The notes under the pieces: model-generated
What the model was told of the DNA's origin: nothing
Database searches by the model: none
The model's input: the letters and a program-made list of their open reading frames with translations, nothing else
Made by a program: the position numbers and the translations under genes
Shown: positions 7,478 through 15,843 of the stretch, in pieces
How the letters are laid out: each line of letters begins with the position of its first letter
How positions within the stretch are numbered: position 1 is the first letter of the stretch
NCBI GenBank assembly: GCA_027058735.1
Contig: JALURZ010000150.1
Location: 1 to 27,800 of the forward strand
Length of the DNA stretch: 27,800 bases
Direction: 5' to 3'
Source: Hyphomicrobiales bacterium
GTDB lineage: Bacteria; Pseudomonadota; Alphaproteobacteria; Rhizobiales; JALURZ01

Positions 7478-9427
7478 TTACTCCCCGAGACCCATCTTGA
7501 TATAGCCGGAAGGACACACATCCATGCAGATGTGGCATCCGATACAGGCGGAATAGTCGGTATAGACATACCGGCCAACGGCATAGTCGGCCTTCCTGAC
7601 CTTGTGAACCGCGTCCTGGGGGCAGAAATTGACGCAATTGTTGCACTCGATGCACATGCCGCAATTCATGCAGCGTTCGCCTTCCTTGCGCGCCTGTTCT
7701 TCGCTCAGCCCGACGATACGCTCCTCGAAATTGCCCAGAACATCCGCCGCCGATACATGCACCTCTTCGCGAACGACACGCTCCTCATAGGGAAAATGCG
7801 CCTTGAACAGTTCATCGTGGGGAATGATCTGGGTGTCGGACCGGTCCTCGTAATTGTGCACCGCAAAGCTCCCTTCCGACGTGCCGCGCCGCTCGCCGGA
7901 GGGGGCCTCGTCCGGACCAAGGCCGCGCTGCTGCAACTCGTTGAGCAGATTGAAGTGATGAACATCGACCTTGGGCCGCTTGCCCGGCGCCTCGCCGCTC
8001 AGGAAATGGTCGATGCTGGCCGCGGCGATGCGCCCGTGGCCGATCGCGGTCGTAAGCAGATGCGGACGGATGATGTCGCCGCCGGCAAAGTGCTTTTCGC
8101 TGTCCGTGACCTGGTAGAACGGGTCGGTGGCGATGAATCCGTTGCCGTTGTCGAGGGTTTCGATGCCCTCCAGATCGCCCATCTGGCCGATCGCCGAAAT
8201 GATGATGTCGCACGCGATTTCAAATTCGCTGCCCGCCACCGGCACCGGCGCGTTGCCTTCGATCCTGCATTCGCACATTTTCAGGGCACGCGCCCTGCCC
8301 TCCTCGTCCAGCAGCACTTCCAGCGGCATCACGCCGCCCCTGATTTCGACGCCCTCGCGCATCGCGTCCTGCCGCTCGCGCTCGGCTGCGGTCATTTCCT
8401 CGATCGGGAACAGCGAGGTCAGTGTCGCCTTCATGCCCTCGCGGCGGATCGTGCCGGCCACATCATGGGCGGTAAATCCGAGAACCCCGCCATCGCCGCT
8501 GCCCTTGTCGGTTGTCTGCGTGATGTGCCCGAGCCGCCGGGCAACCGAGGCAACATCGACCGAGGTGTCGCCGCCGCCGACGACGACCAGTCTTTCCGCC
8601 GTGCCGAAGACCCAGCCCTGGTTGAAGGCGTCGAGAAATTCAATGCCGTTGATACAGTTCGCCGTGCCCTCAAATCCGGGAATCGGAAGCGGGCGGCCTT
8701 TCTGTGCGCCAATCCCCCAGAAGATCGCGTCGTAGTCCCGCTCCAGTTGCGCAACCGTGATCTGCTCGCCGATTCTGGTGCTCGTCCTGACCTCCACGCC
8801 CAGATCGACAATGCGGCCGATCTCGGTGTCCAGCATGTCGCGCGGCGTGCGATATCCCGGAATGCCATAGCGCATCATGCCGCCGAGCTTTTCATGGGTA
8901 TCGAAAATCGTGACCGCATGCCCCTTCAGGCGCAGGAAATACGCCGCCGTCAGCCCCGCCGGGCCGCCACCGACGACGGCCACTTTCCGGCCGCTATCCT
9001 TGCCCGCTTCGGGCAATTTGAGCCCGTTCTCGTTGGCCCAGTCGCCGACATATTGCTCAACCGCGTTGATGCCGACGAAATCATCGACCTCGTTGCGGTT
9101 GCAGCCGTCCTCGCATGGCGCGGGGCAGACCCGGCCCATGGAGGCGGGAAACGGATTGGCCGCGACCATGCGCTGGAAGGCGTATTCCTGCCATGTCATG
9201 TCGTCGCGAGGCGGCTTGTCCATGCCGCGCGCGATGGCCAGCCAGCCGCGAATCTCATGGCCCGAGGGACACGACCCCTGACACGGCGGCGTCTTGTGCA
9301 CATAGGTGGGGCATTTATAGGAATAGTCGGCCTGAAAGATTTTTTCTTCCAGGTCCCAGTCATCCGCCGTCTCGCCCGGCCTGAACCGGGTGAATGTCCG
9401 CTTCTTTTCGGGTGACAAATCGTTCAT
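7478..9427 (-). CDS. dsrL: DsrL, NAD(P)H-linked iron-sulfur flavoprotein partner of DsrAB
   Basis: A 649-residue glutamate-synthase-small-subunit-like oxidoreductase. The N-terminal cysteine domain includes CQGSCPSGHEIRGW near residue 49 and CPAPCEDGC at 101-109. The FAD Rossmann motif VVGGGPAGLTAAYFL is at 151-165, and the NAD(P)-binding motif VVVGGGDTSVDVA near 290. The C-terminal extension holds a ferredoxin domain with CMNCGMCIECNNC and CIGCHICMDVCP, typical of DsrL and absent from GltD. DsrL accepts electrons from DsrAB during sulfur oxidation and reduces NAD+. Its presence is a strong marker of an oxidative dsr pathway. ATG at 9427 overlaps the dsrK stop in an ATGA. Confidence 0.95.
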   Translation of the reverse strand: MNDLSPEKKRTFTRFRPGETADDWDLEEKIFQADYSYKCPTYVHKTPPCQGSCPSGHEIRGWLAIARGMDKPPRDDMTWQEYAFQRMVAANPFPASMGRVCPAPCEDGCNRNEVDDFVGINAVEQYVGDWANENGLKLPEAGKDSGRKVAVVGGGPAGLTAAYFLRLKGHAVTIFDTHEKLGGMMRYGIPGYRTPRDMLDTEIGRIVDLGVEVRTSTRIGEQITVAQLERDYDAIFWGIGAQKGRPLPIPGFEGTANCINGIEFLDAFNQGWVFGTAERLVVVGGGDTSVDVASVARRLGHITQTTDKGSGDGGVLGFTAHDVAGTIRREGMKATLTSLFPIEEMTAAERERQDAMREGVEIRGGVMPLEVLLDEEGRARALKMCECRIEGNAPVPVAGSEFEIACDIIISAIGQMGDLEGIETLDNGNGFIATDPFYQVTDSEKHFAGGDIIRPHLLTTAIGHGRIAAASIDHFLSGEAPGKRPKVDVHHFNLLNELQQRGLGPDEAPSGERRGTSEGSFAVHNYEDRSDTQIIPHDELFKAHFPYEERVVREEVHVSAADVLGNFEERIVGLSEEQARKEGERCMNCGMCIECNNCVNFCPQDAVHKVRKADYAVGRYVYTDYSACIGCHICMDVCPSGYIKMGLGE

Positions 9428-10986
9428 CCCTCGTCTCCCCCGGCGCCGGGCGCATCATCCGGCGCGGCATCGTCGTCCATGATCTGACCGTCGAGAATAA
9501 TGGCGTTGCCGACCAGTTGATGGATCGACACGATAGCGTCCATCTCAAAGCCGTATTCCGGCATGACCTTGGCGAACTGCGTCTTGCAGATCGCGCAGAT
9601 GGCGGCCATGTGGGTGACCCCGTGTTCGGCGGCCACGTGCTGCAGCGCGCGCATGCGCGGCTGCGCGCCCTTCTTGCGCAGGTCCATCAGTTCATCGGTC
9701 AAAAGACCGCCGCCCCCGCCGCAGCACACCGTCGCCTCCCTGATGGTGTCGGCGGGCATGTCGTAGAAGTGATTGCAGACGGCGCGCAAAATGGCGCGCG
9801 GATATTCGAACTGGCCGCCGGGCCTGTCTCCCATGCGGCTGGCCCGCGCCACGTTGCAACTGTCATGAAACGTCAGCCGGATGTGGTCGTTCCTCGACTT
9901 GTCGAAGGTCAGTGCGCCCTTTTCGATCAGGTCATGGGTGTATTCGCAGATATGCTGCGGGATCGGATAGTTCTGATCGAGAAAATCGAACGGCCCCACC
10001 AGCGTGTTCATGAAGGAATAGGCCGCCCGCCAGGCATGGCCGCACTCACCGAATATGATGCGCCTGACCCCCAGATCCTCCGCCGCCTTGCGCACCCGCA
10101 TGGCCATCTTGCGCATGTTCTCCTCAGACCCGATGAACATGCCGAAATTGGCCGCCTCCGAGGCATGGGAACTGAGCGTCCAGCTCTCGCCCATCTGGTG
10201 GAACACCTTGGCATAACCCAGAAGCCCGTCGATATGCGGCTCGGCGAAAAAATCGGCGCTTGGTGTCACCAGCAGAATGTCGGCGCCCCTGACATCGACC
10301 GGCAGTTTGATTTCAAGGCCGGTTTCCTCTTCGAGATCGTCTTCCAGGTCTTCCAGTGTCGCCTTTAGTGCCTTTTCCTGCAGGCCCAGATTGTTGCCGA
10401 TCTTGTGCACCTTGCCGATGATCTCGTTGCAGTATTTCTGGCCCTTGCCGACCGTATCCATGATCTCGCGCGCGGCCATCGAGACTTCGGCGGTGTCGAT
10501 TCCATAGGGGCAATAGACCGAACAACGGCGGCACTGGGAACACTGGTGGAAATAGCTGTACCACTCATCCAGCACCTCTTCGCTCAGCTCCTGCGCTCCC
10601 ACCAGCCAGGGAAAATATTTGCCCGCGAAGGTGAAATAGCGCCGGTACACCTTGCGCAGCAGGTCCTGGCGCGCCACCGGCATGTTGTTGGGGTCGCCGG
10701 AGCCCAGGAAATAGTGGCACTTGTCGGTGCACGCGCCGCATTTGACGCAACTGTCGAGATAGACCCGCAGCCCGCGCGAACCGGCGACCAGTTCGCCCAG
10801 CTTGTCGATGGCGCGTTCTTTCCAGTCATCGACCAGTTCGCCGGGAAAGCCAATCGCCGCCTGGTGATCGGGTGAGGCGGGAAAGGGCTTGCTGGCGGCC
10901 ATGGCGCCGGGCGCGAGATCGGGAATTTCGAGGGGATCGGGCAAATCCTGCGAAGCGTTTGAATTTCTGATGGCAAGCTCGACCAT
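9424..10986 (-). CDS. dsrK: DsrK, HdrD-like catalytic iron-sulfur subunit of DsrMKJOP
   Basis: A 520-residue cytoplasmic protein resembling heterodisulfide reductase subunit D. Two [4Fe-4S] motifs are visible: C80/83/86/90 (CVKCGACTDKC) and C149/152/155/159 (CSQCRRCSVYC). The C-terminal CCG domains, which bind a non-cubane cluster, show ECGH at 314-317, FHDSCNVAR at 373-381, VCCGGGGG at 420-427 and CAIC at 464-467. DsrK is thought to act on the DsrC disulfide or trisulfide and pass electrons to the haems of DsrM. ATG at 10986 lies four bases after the dsrM stop. The frame is open further upstream within dsrM, but MVELAIRN is the sensible N-terminus. Confidence 0.94.
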   Translation of the reverse strand: MVELAIRNSNASQDLPDPLEIPDLAPGAMAASKPFPASPDHQAAIGFPGELVDDWKERAIDKLGELVAGSRGLRVYLDSCVKCGACTDKCHYFLGSGDPNNMPVARQDLLRKVYRRYFTFAGKYFPWLVGAQELSEEVLDEWYSYFHQCSQCRRCSVYCPYGIDTAEVSMAAREIMDTVGKGQKYCNEIIGKVHKIGNNLGLQEKALKATLEDLEDDLEEETGLEIKLPVDVRGADILLVTPSADFFAEPHIDGLLGYAKVFHQMGESWTLSSHASEAANFGMFIGSEENMRKMAMRVRKAAEDLGVRRIIFGECGHAWRAAYSFMNTLVGPFDFLDQNYPIPQHICEYTHDLIEKGALTFDKSRNDHIRLTFHDSCNVARASRMGDRPGGQFEYPRAILRAVCNHFYDMPADTIREATVCCGGGGGLLTDELMDLRKKGAQPRMRALQHVAAEHGVTHMAAICAICKTQFAKVMPEYGFEMDAIVSIHQLVGNAIILDGQIMDDDAAPDDAPGAGGDEG

Positions 10987-10990
10987 GATC

Positions 10991-11734
10991 TCAGCGCCCC
11001 GCCTTGGCCCGGCCGGCCGCCGGCTTCGCCGCCCAGTGCGCCTGATAGCGCTTTTCGCGCGGATTATCGACCTGGTTGCGCCCCGGCGAAAAGAAGACGC
11101 CCGGCGCATGCAGCAGTTTGGAAATCGGGAAAACGATCATCAGCACCGCCACCAGCCCCAGATGAACGAGCAGCACCGGGTCGGCGGGAAGCGGTTGCCA
11201 GTCAAACGCGAAGAGACCGAGAAAGAACGCTTTCAGCGCCACAATATCGGTCCGCGCGACATATCTCATCAACAGGCCGCTGGCACCGATGGCGACAATC
11301 AGCGCCAGCATCAGATGATCGGACGGGGCGGAGATATAGCGGATACGCGCCACCACGACGCGCCGCAGCCACAGCCCCAGCAGTCCCGCAACCATGGCGA
11401 ACCCGCCGTAAAGACCGAGCGGCTGCATCCACACGACCCAGCCCCAGACCGGATCGGTAAAATAGCGCAGATGCCGCAACAGCACCAGAACCAGCGCAAA
11501 ATGAAACACCCAGCCGAACAGCCATATCCACTTGTTGGCCTTGAACAGGCTTTCAAACAGTGTCACCTCGCGGGCCATGCGAAGGACGACGCCGGTCCGG
11601 GTCACCGGCGCCGGCGTGGTCGGTATCTTCAGCGGCGCCGGCGTTTTCGCATATTGCCAGACGCGCAGCCCCAGCCCGGCGATCAGAAAGGCCGCGGCGA
11701 AGTAGAACAACAGCGCAAAGATCGCCGTAATCAA
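10991..11734 (-). CDS. dsrM: DsrM, NarI-like membrane cytochrome b
   Basis: A 247-residue membrane protein with five hydrophobic segments, roughly residues 2-25, 70-90, 104-128, 140-158 and 186-208. Histidines 78, 88, 191 and 209 are placed as haem b ligands would be in NarI-type subunits. DsrM forms a module with DsrK that links cytoplasmic DsrC redox chemistry to the quinone pool. The start is TTG at 11734, supported by a strong GGAGGT six bases upstream; the nearby ATG at 11751 is in another frame. A 58-base gap separates it from dsrC, one of the two widest gaps in the dsr operon. Confidence 0.93.
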   Translation of the reverse strand: MITAIFALLFYFAAAFLIAGLGLRVWQYAKTPAPLKIPTTPAPVTRTGVVLRMAREVTLFESLFKANKWIWLFGWVFHFALVLVLLRHLRYFTDPVWGWVVWMQPLGLYGGFAMVAGLLGLWLRRVVVARIRYISAPSDHLMLALIVAIGASGLLMRYVARTDIVALKAFFLGLFAFDWQPLPADPVLLVHLGLVAVLMIVFPISKLLHAPGVFFSPGRNQVDNPREKRYQAHWAAKPAAGRAKAGR

Positions 11735-11792
11735 GGGGCACCTCCATGGCGCGACCGCGAGCGCCGGTCACGCATCACTCAACGGCGCCGGC

Positions 11793-12128
11793 CTAGACGC
11801 AGCCTGTCGGCTTCGGCAGCCCGGCGATCTTGCAGGCCTGCTTGGCCGGTCCATAGGGGAACAACTGGTACATGTATTTGTTGTTGCCCTTTTCCTTGCC
11901 CATGGATTTCTTGATCGACTTGATCAGGACGCGCACGGCCGGGGCGATCTGGTATTCCTCGTAATATTCGCGCAGGAAGTTCACCACTTCCCAATGCTCA
12001 TCGGTCATTTCGATATTTTCTTCCTTGGCGATCAAATCGGCGAGCTCCTTGCTCCACAGACTTATCTCGGTGATATAGCCTTCCTCATCGTGCTCGATTT
12101 CCGTTCCGTTCAACCGATAGCTTCCCAT
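11793..12128 (-). CDS. dsrC: DsrC, sulfur carrier protein
   Basis: A 111-residue DsrC/TusE-family protein that carries persulfide sulfur between DsrEFH and DsrAB and forms the trisulfide intermediate. Both redox cysteines of the mobile C-terminal arm are present: Cys99 in KQACKIAGL and Cys110, the penultimate residue, spaced CX10C as in true DsrC. Residues around YMYQLFPYGPAKQ are strongly conserved. I prefer ATG at 12128 over the in-frame GTG at 12134, because GGAG lies eight bases before the ATG and only two before the GTG. It has 62 bases on the dsrH side and 58 on the dsrM side, the widest spacing in the operon. Confidence 0.96.
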   Translation of the reverse strand: MGSYRLNGTEIEHDEEGYITEISLWSKELADLIAKEENIEMTDEHWEVVNFLREYYEEYQIAPAVRVLIKSIKKSMGKEKGNNKYMYQLFPYGPAKQACKIAGLPKPTGCV

Positions 12129-12190
12129 TGTCACTGCTCCATTGTCATCCAGGTTCGGTCAGTCAACTGCAGATAGCCCCGCGCGGCGGC

Positions 12191-12499
12191 TCAAAGCCAG
12201 GACTGGCTGCGATCAAGTGTGGTCACAAGATCGACAAAGCCCCCATAGTCGATCACGTCCACGCCGCCGAGGAGCGGCTTTTCCGACAGCCCGCGGGCCG
12301 CCAGATCGGGACCCAGCGCATATAGCGACACCGCGCCGTTTTGTTGCCCCAGCATTCCCGCGACGGCCGATCCGGCGAGCGCGCCATAGACCCCGTCCTC
12401 GATCAGCAGCACCGCATCCCCCTTGAGCACATGGCCCAGGCAGCTCTGCAGGGCGTTGTCCTCGAACGGCGATTTGTTGACCATGTGCAGCGTCGGCAT
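12191..12499 (-). CDS. dsrH: DsrH, TusB-like sulfurtransferase subunit
   Basis: A 102-residue protein of the DsrH/TusB family. The conserved cysteine Cys20 lies in NALQSCLGH, followed by GDAVLLIEDGVYGAL, the usual core strand and loop. It forms the DsrE2F2H2 hexamer that passes sulfur to DsrC. ATG at 12499 is 13 bases after the dsrF stop, with AGGA about 11 bases upstream. Confidence 0.92.
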   Translation of the reverse strand: MPTLHMVNKSPFEDNALQSCLGHVLKGDAVLLIEDGVYGALAGSAVAGMLGQQNGAVSLYALGPDLAARGLSEKPLLGGVDVIDYGGFVDLVTTLDRSQSWL

Positions 12500-12512
12500 G
12501 TCGCACTGTGTC

Positions 12513-12947
12513 CTAAAAGCTCAAGATGACGTCCTGCTCGGCCATGATGGCGGCAAGCTCGCGGCGCGAGACAACGCGGATCGACGGCTTTTCCTTCCAG
12601 TCGTCGTCCTCATCCTCATACGTGATCTGCTGGAGATCGTCGAGGGTGAGGCCGCGTTCGCCAAGCGATTCCGCCTCGACATAGAAGTTTGTCACATCAT
12701 AGTCGCCCAGCGCGCGATAGGCGGGCGAGAAGTTCTTCACGCCGATCGCCCCGGTATCCTGCCCCTTGGTGAGCTGGAACACGCCGTCATCGAGGAAGGC
12801 GAGTGTCACCTCCTGCTCGAAGGCCGCGCCGATGAGCACCACTTCCAGCGATTCAAGGGCATAGATCGTGCCGTAGGGTGCCCGGCGGTTTACATATAAG
12901 AACCGCTTCGTCACGCTGCCTTCCAGGGGTCCTTCGTCCATCACCAT
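12513..12947 (-). CDS. dsrF: DsrF, TusC-like subunit of the DsrEFH complex
   Basis: DsrE-fold protein of 144 residues from ATG at 12947, which has GGGGGAG six bases upstream. An in-frame TTG at 12962 and an ATG at 12941 are alternatives. The family sequence RRAPYGTIYALESLEVVL followed by AAFEQEVTLAFLDDGV is clear. No cysteine occurs in the protein, consistent with DsrF being the structural rather than sulfur-binding subunit. It starts 18 bases after the dsrE stop. Confidence 0.92.
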   Translation of the reverse strand: MVMDEGPLEGSVTKRFLYVNRRAPYGTIYALESLEVVLIGAAFEQEVTLAFLDDGVFQLTKGQDTGAIGVKNFSPAYRALGDYDVTNFYVEAESLGERGLTLDDLQQITYEDEDDDWKEKPSIRVVSRRELAAIMAEQDVILSF

Positions 12948-12965
12948 GCCGCGCTCCCCCAAGAC

Positions 12966-13358
12966 CTAGTCGCCGAAGATGACAAGGCGGTCGGCAACGA
13001 TGCCCGCTTCGATCATCTGCCCCAGACCGGAGATGCGAAACCCCGGCGCGATATTGTCGCCGTCCTTGCCCTGCCGGCCGGCTTCGTCCTTGTCGAGAAT
13101 GCCGCGCCGCTGGGCCGCCGCGACGCACACCACGAGATCGAGCTTGTGGCGTTCGGCGAGTTCGCTCCAGTTTTTCTGGATATTGCGGTCGTCCTGGGGC
13201 GGCACCGTAAGACGGGTTCCCACATTGACACCGTCATTGTAGAAGAACACGCGGAAAATCTCGTGACCCTTTTCCAGCGCCGCCTTGACGAACTGGTAGG
13301 CGGTGTCAGATGCCTGACGGGTATAGGGCCCCCCGGTTATGACAACCCCAAGTTTCAC
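12966..13358 (-). CDS. dsrE: DsrE, active-site subunit of the DsrEFH sulfurtransferase
   Basis: A 130-residue DsrE/TusD-family protein, the same length as the well-studied Allochromatium protein. The active cysteine is Cys78 in DLVVCVAAAQRRG, the position that accepts persulfide sulfur and donates it to DsrC. FFYNDGVNVG near residues 38-47 and the C-terminal GLGQMIEAG segment fit the family. The start is GTG at 13358; the frame is open upstream to 13529, but the extension overlaps dsrB and is not family-like. It lies 44 bases after the dsrB stop. Confidence 0.93.
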   Translation of the reverse strand: MKLGVVITGGPYTRQASDTAYQFVKAALEKGHEIFRVFFYNDGVNVGTRLTVPPQDDRNIQKNWSELAERHKLDLVVCVAAAQRRGILDKDEAGRQGKDGDNIAPGFRISGLGQMIEAGIVADRLVIFGD

Positions 13359-13402
13359 GGCGCTCAAGTTCCCTGTCCTGCCCCTGTCGGGCGCGTTGAT
13401 CT

Positions 13403-14482
13403 CTAGAAGTGAATGTGCGTCGAATGGTTCATCAGATGGCGTGCGCCCGTCCAGGTATCGAGATGATGCTTGGTGAAGGCAAGGCCGGTCAGCTCGAAGA
13501 ACCGCGGCCAGCCGATGCGCTCGATCCATTCGCCCATCCGCTCCCAGTCGCGCGCGTTTTCCTTGTAGGTGTACAGGATCTTCATCACCACCTCCTCCAC
13601 TTCCGGCCAGCGCGGCGGATTATTGGGAAGATTGGCGACCACCAGTTTGTGGAAGGTCGGCTTGGAGCGCGCGTTCGAATGCTTGCCGCCAACCCAGACG
13701 GCGAGCTTGGTCGAATCGTCGCCGTTGATCTGCATCGGCGGGCAGGGCGGATAACACGCCCCGCAACAGATACATTTCTTTTCGTCAACCTCCAGCGAGG
13801 GCTTGCCGTTGACCATGGCCGGCCTGATCGCGGCGACCGGACAGCGCGCGACCACCGCCGGGCGTTCGCACATATTGGCGACCAGATCGTGGTTGATTTT
13901 CGGCGGCTTGGTATATTGCACGTTGATCGCGATATCCCCCTGACCGCCGCAGTTCACCTGGCAGCAAGACGTGGTGATGCGCACGCGGTTCGGCATCTCC
14001 TCGTGGGTGAATTCATGGTGCAGCTTGTCCATCAGGCTTTTCACCACGCCCGAGGCATCCGTGCCGGGAATGTCGCAATGCAGCCAGCCCTGGGTATGGG
14101 AGATCATCGACACCGAATTGCCGGTGCCGCCGACGGGAAAGCCCTCTTTCTGGAGCTTTTCAATCAGGGGCTCGATCTTGGCCTCGTCGGCCACCATATA
14201 TTCGATATTGCTGCGGGTGGTGAAGCGGAAATGCCCGTCGGCGAATTCATCGGCGATGTCGCACAACAGGCGAATGGTGAAGACATCCATCTGGCGCTGG
14301 GTGCCGGCGCGCACGGTCCAGATGGACTCGCCCGTCCTGGAGACATGGCGCAAAACCCCCGGGCGCAGCCGCTCGTGCCAGTCCCAGTTGCCGTAGTTCC
14401 TCTTCAGCGTGGGGTGCATGTACAAAAACGGATCCGGGACACCCGATTCAATCGGTGTGCGCGGTGTTGCTGCTTGGCTCAT
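13403..14482 (-). CDS. dsrB: DsrB, dissimilatory sulfite reductase beta subunit (oxidative type)
   Basis: A 359-residue subunit of the cytoplasmic alpha2beta2 reverse sulfite reductase. HFRFTTRSNIEY at 84-95 belongs to the first ferrodoxin-like half. Siroheme/[4Fe-4S] cysteines are seen around HCDIPG (C136) and TSCCQVNCGG (C174/C178). The inserted ferredoxin domain has C214 and CICCGACYPPC at 237-247. The ATG at 14482 is preceded by GGGAG with good spacing; the open frame continues upstream to 14632 inside dsrA but is not family-like. It follows dsrA by 44 bases. Confidence 0.96.
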   Translation of the reverse strand: MSQAATPRTPIESGVPDPFLYMHPTLKRNYGNWDWHERLRPGVLRHVSRTGESIWTVRAGTQRQMDVFTIRLLCDIADEFADGHFRFTTRSNIEYMVADEAKIEPLIEKLQKEGFPVGGTGNSVSMISHTQGWLHCDIPGTDASGVVKSLMDKLHHEFTHEEMPNRVRITTSCCQVNCGGQGDIAINVQYTKPPKINHDLVANMCERPAVVARCPVAAIRPAMVNGKPSLEVDEKKCICCGACYPPCPPMQINGDDSTKLAVWVGGKHSNARSKPTFHKLVVANLPNNPPRWPEVEEVVMKILYTYKENARDWERMGEWIERIGWPRFFELTGLAFTKHHLDTWTGARHLMNHSTHIHF

Positions 14483-14526
14483 CGTTTTCTCCCGTTTTTC
14501 CACCCCCGGCGTTGGCGCCCGGGGCG

Positions 14527-15843
14527 CTATTGCGCCGCGGCCCCGCGGGCGGCCTCTGCGGCCTGCTTCGCCTTTTTGCGCTCGAAGTATTTCTGCGCCT
14601 CTTCGGTGAAATCGTCCGTGCGCACATAGCACGACGTGCGCGGATGCCTGACCATGTTGGGGTCGGGATCGATCTCCATCGCCTCAAGAAACGCCGGCAG
14701 GCCGATGCGGTCGATGGTCTCACCGATCCGCTCGTGCTCGAGCGCATTGTCGGCGAAGAATTCCATCACCTCGCCGGCGAACTCGACGAGCTTCTCGTAG
14801 TCCTCATCGGTTTCCAGTTTCATGAAGGGGATGATCAAGGTTCCCATCAGGTCGCCGACCTTGAGCGCACGCTTGCCGCCGATCAGGATCGAGACGCCCT
14901 TGTCGTCGCCCGGCGACAGCGCCTTGGGCATGACGTTGAGGCAGTGCATGCAGCGCACGCAGCTTTCGTTGTCAACCTCAAGCGTATCATCGTCATTGAG
15001 GCTCAGCGCGCGCGTGGGGCAATTCGCGATGACATTGTCGATCGCGTATTTGCGGCCAACTTTCGCCACATATTTCCTGACCTCGTCCTGATTGACCTTC
15101 ATGTCGTCGCGCCAGGTGCCGATCACCGCGAAATCGGCGCGCATGATGGCGTTGACGCAGTCGTTCGGGCAGCCGGAAAACTTGAACTTGAACTTGTAGG
15201 GCATCGCCGGGCGATGCATCTCGTCCAGATATTCGTTGATGATTTCGCGCAGCGCGCGCTGCTCGTCGAAATTCGACATTTCACAGCGCGCAGCGCCCAC
15301 GCAGCTCATGCCGGTGCGCATGCACGGCCCCGCGCCGCCAAGATCGAACCCGATTTCGTTGAGGGCATCGAACGCTTTTTGGGTATTTTCCGTGGTCGCG
15401 CCCTGGAACATGATATTGCCGGTCTGGCCGTGAAAGGCGATCAGCCCCGAGCCGTGCTCTTCCCAGATATCGCACAACTGGCGCATCACCTTGGTGTCAT
15501 AGTGATTGCCCGCGGGCGGCATCACGCGCAGGGTATGGAACTCCTTGGATTCCGGGAATTTTTCGGCAACCTGCGAAAACCGCGGGATAATCCCGCCGCC
15601 ATAGCCGTAAACGCTGACCACCCCGCCTTTCCAGAACCCCAGCTTTTCCTCGTAGGAATGCTCAAGCTGGCCCAGCAGGTCGTTCATCATCGGCGCATAT
15701 TGCTTGTCTTCGGCATCGCGCAGCCGTTTCAGCCCGGTGATGAAGCTGGGCCAGGGGCCGGTCTCCAGTTCATCGAGCATCGGTGTGGGATGCTTCTTGA
15801 CCTTGCCGCCGCCTGACTTCGCTGATTTGCCTTTCCCGGCCAT
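14527..15843 (-). CDS. dsrA: DsrA, dissimilatory sulfite reductase alpha subunit (oxidative type)
   Basis: A 438-residue catalytic subunit that oxidises DsrC-bound sulfur to sulfite when working in reverse. The siroheme-linked [4Fe-4S] ligands are C181-x5-C187 (CVGAARC) and C225-x3-C229 (GCPNDC). The ferredoxin domain has C275 (NCPTRAL) and CVRCMHCLNVMP at 295-306. The lysine-rich N-terminus and the alanine-rich C-terminal tail are longer than the conserved core. I chose ATG at 15843, with GGGAG close upstream; an open frame runs to 15960 but contains no family sequence. It is the first gene of the operon, about 170 bases downstream of the AT-rich control region. Confidence 0.96.
   Translation of the reverse strand: MAGKGKSAKSGGGKVKKHPTPMLDELETGPWPSFITGLKRLRDAEDKQYAPMMNDLLGQLEHSYEEKLGFWKGGVVSVYGYGGGIIPRFSQVAEKFPESKEFHTLRVMPPAGNHYDTKVMRQLCDIWEEHGSGLIAFHGQTGNIMFQGATTENTQKAFDALNEIGFDLGGAGPCMRTGMSCVGAARCEMSNFDEQRALREIINEYLDEMHRPAMPYKFKFKFSGCPNDCVNAIMRADFAVIGTWRDDMKVNQDEVRKYVAKVGRKYAIDNVIANCPTRALSLNDDDTLEVDNESCVRCMHCLNVMPKALSPGDDKGVSILIGGKRALKVGDLMGTLIIPFMKLETDEDYEKLVEFAGEVMEFFADNALEHERIGETIDRIGLPAFLEAMEIDPDPNMVRHPRTSCYVRTDDFTEEAQKYFERKKAKQAAEAARGAAAQ

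Noticed and set aside
7235..9415. Plus-strand open frame of 726 codons opposite dsrL and dsrJ
   Set aside because: It is the codon-register shadow of two clearly recognised genes; the translation has no domain and the GC-rich third positions of dsrL explain the lack of stops.
12129..12175. Possible internal promoter for dsrC with TTGACT on the minus strand
   Set aside because: No acceptable -10 hexamer is found 16-18 bases downstream, so only half a promoter is visible.
13409..15816. Two long plus-strand frames opposite dsrB and dsrA
   Set aside because: Shadows of the conserved sulfite reductase genes, with no family resemblance.
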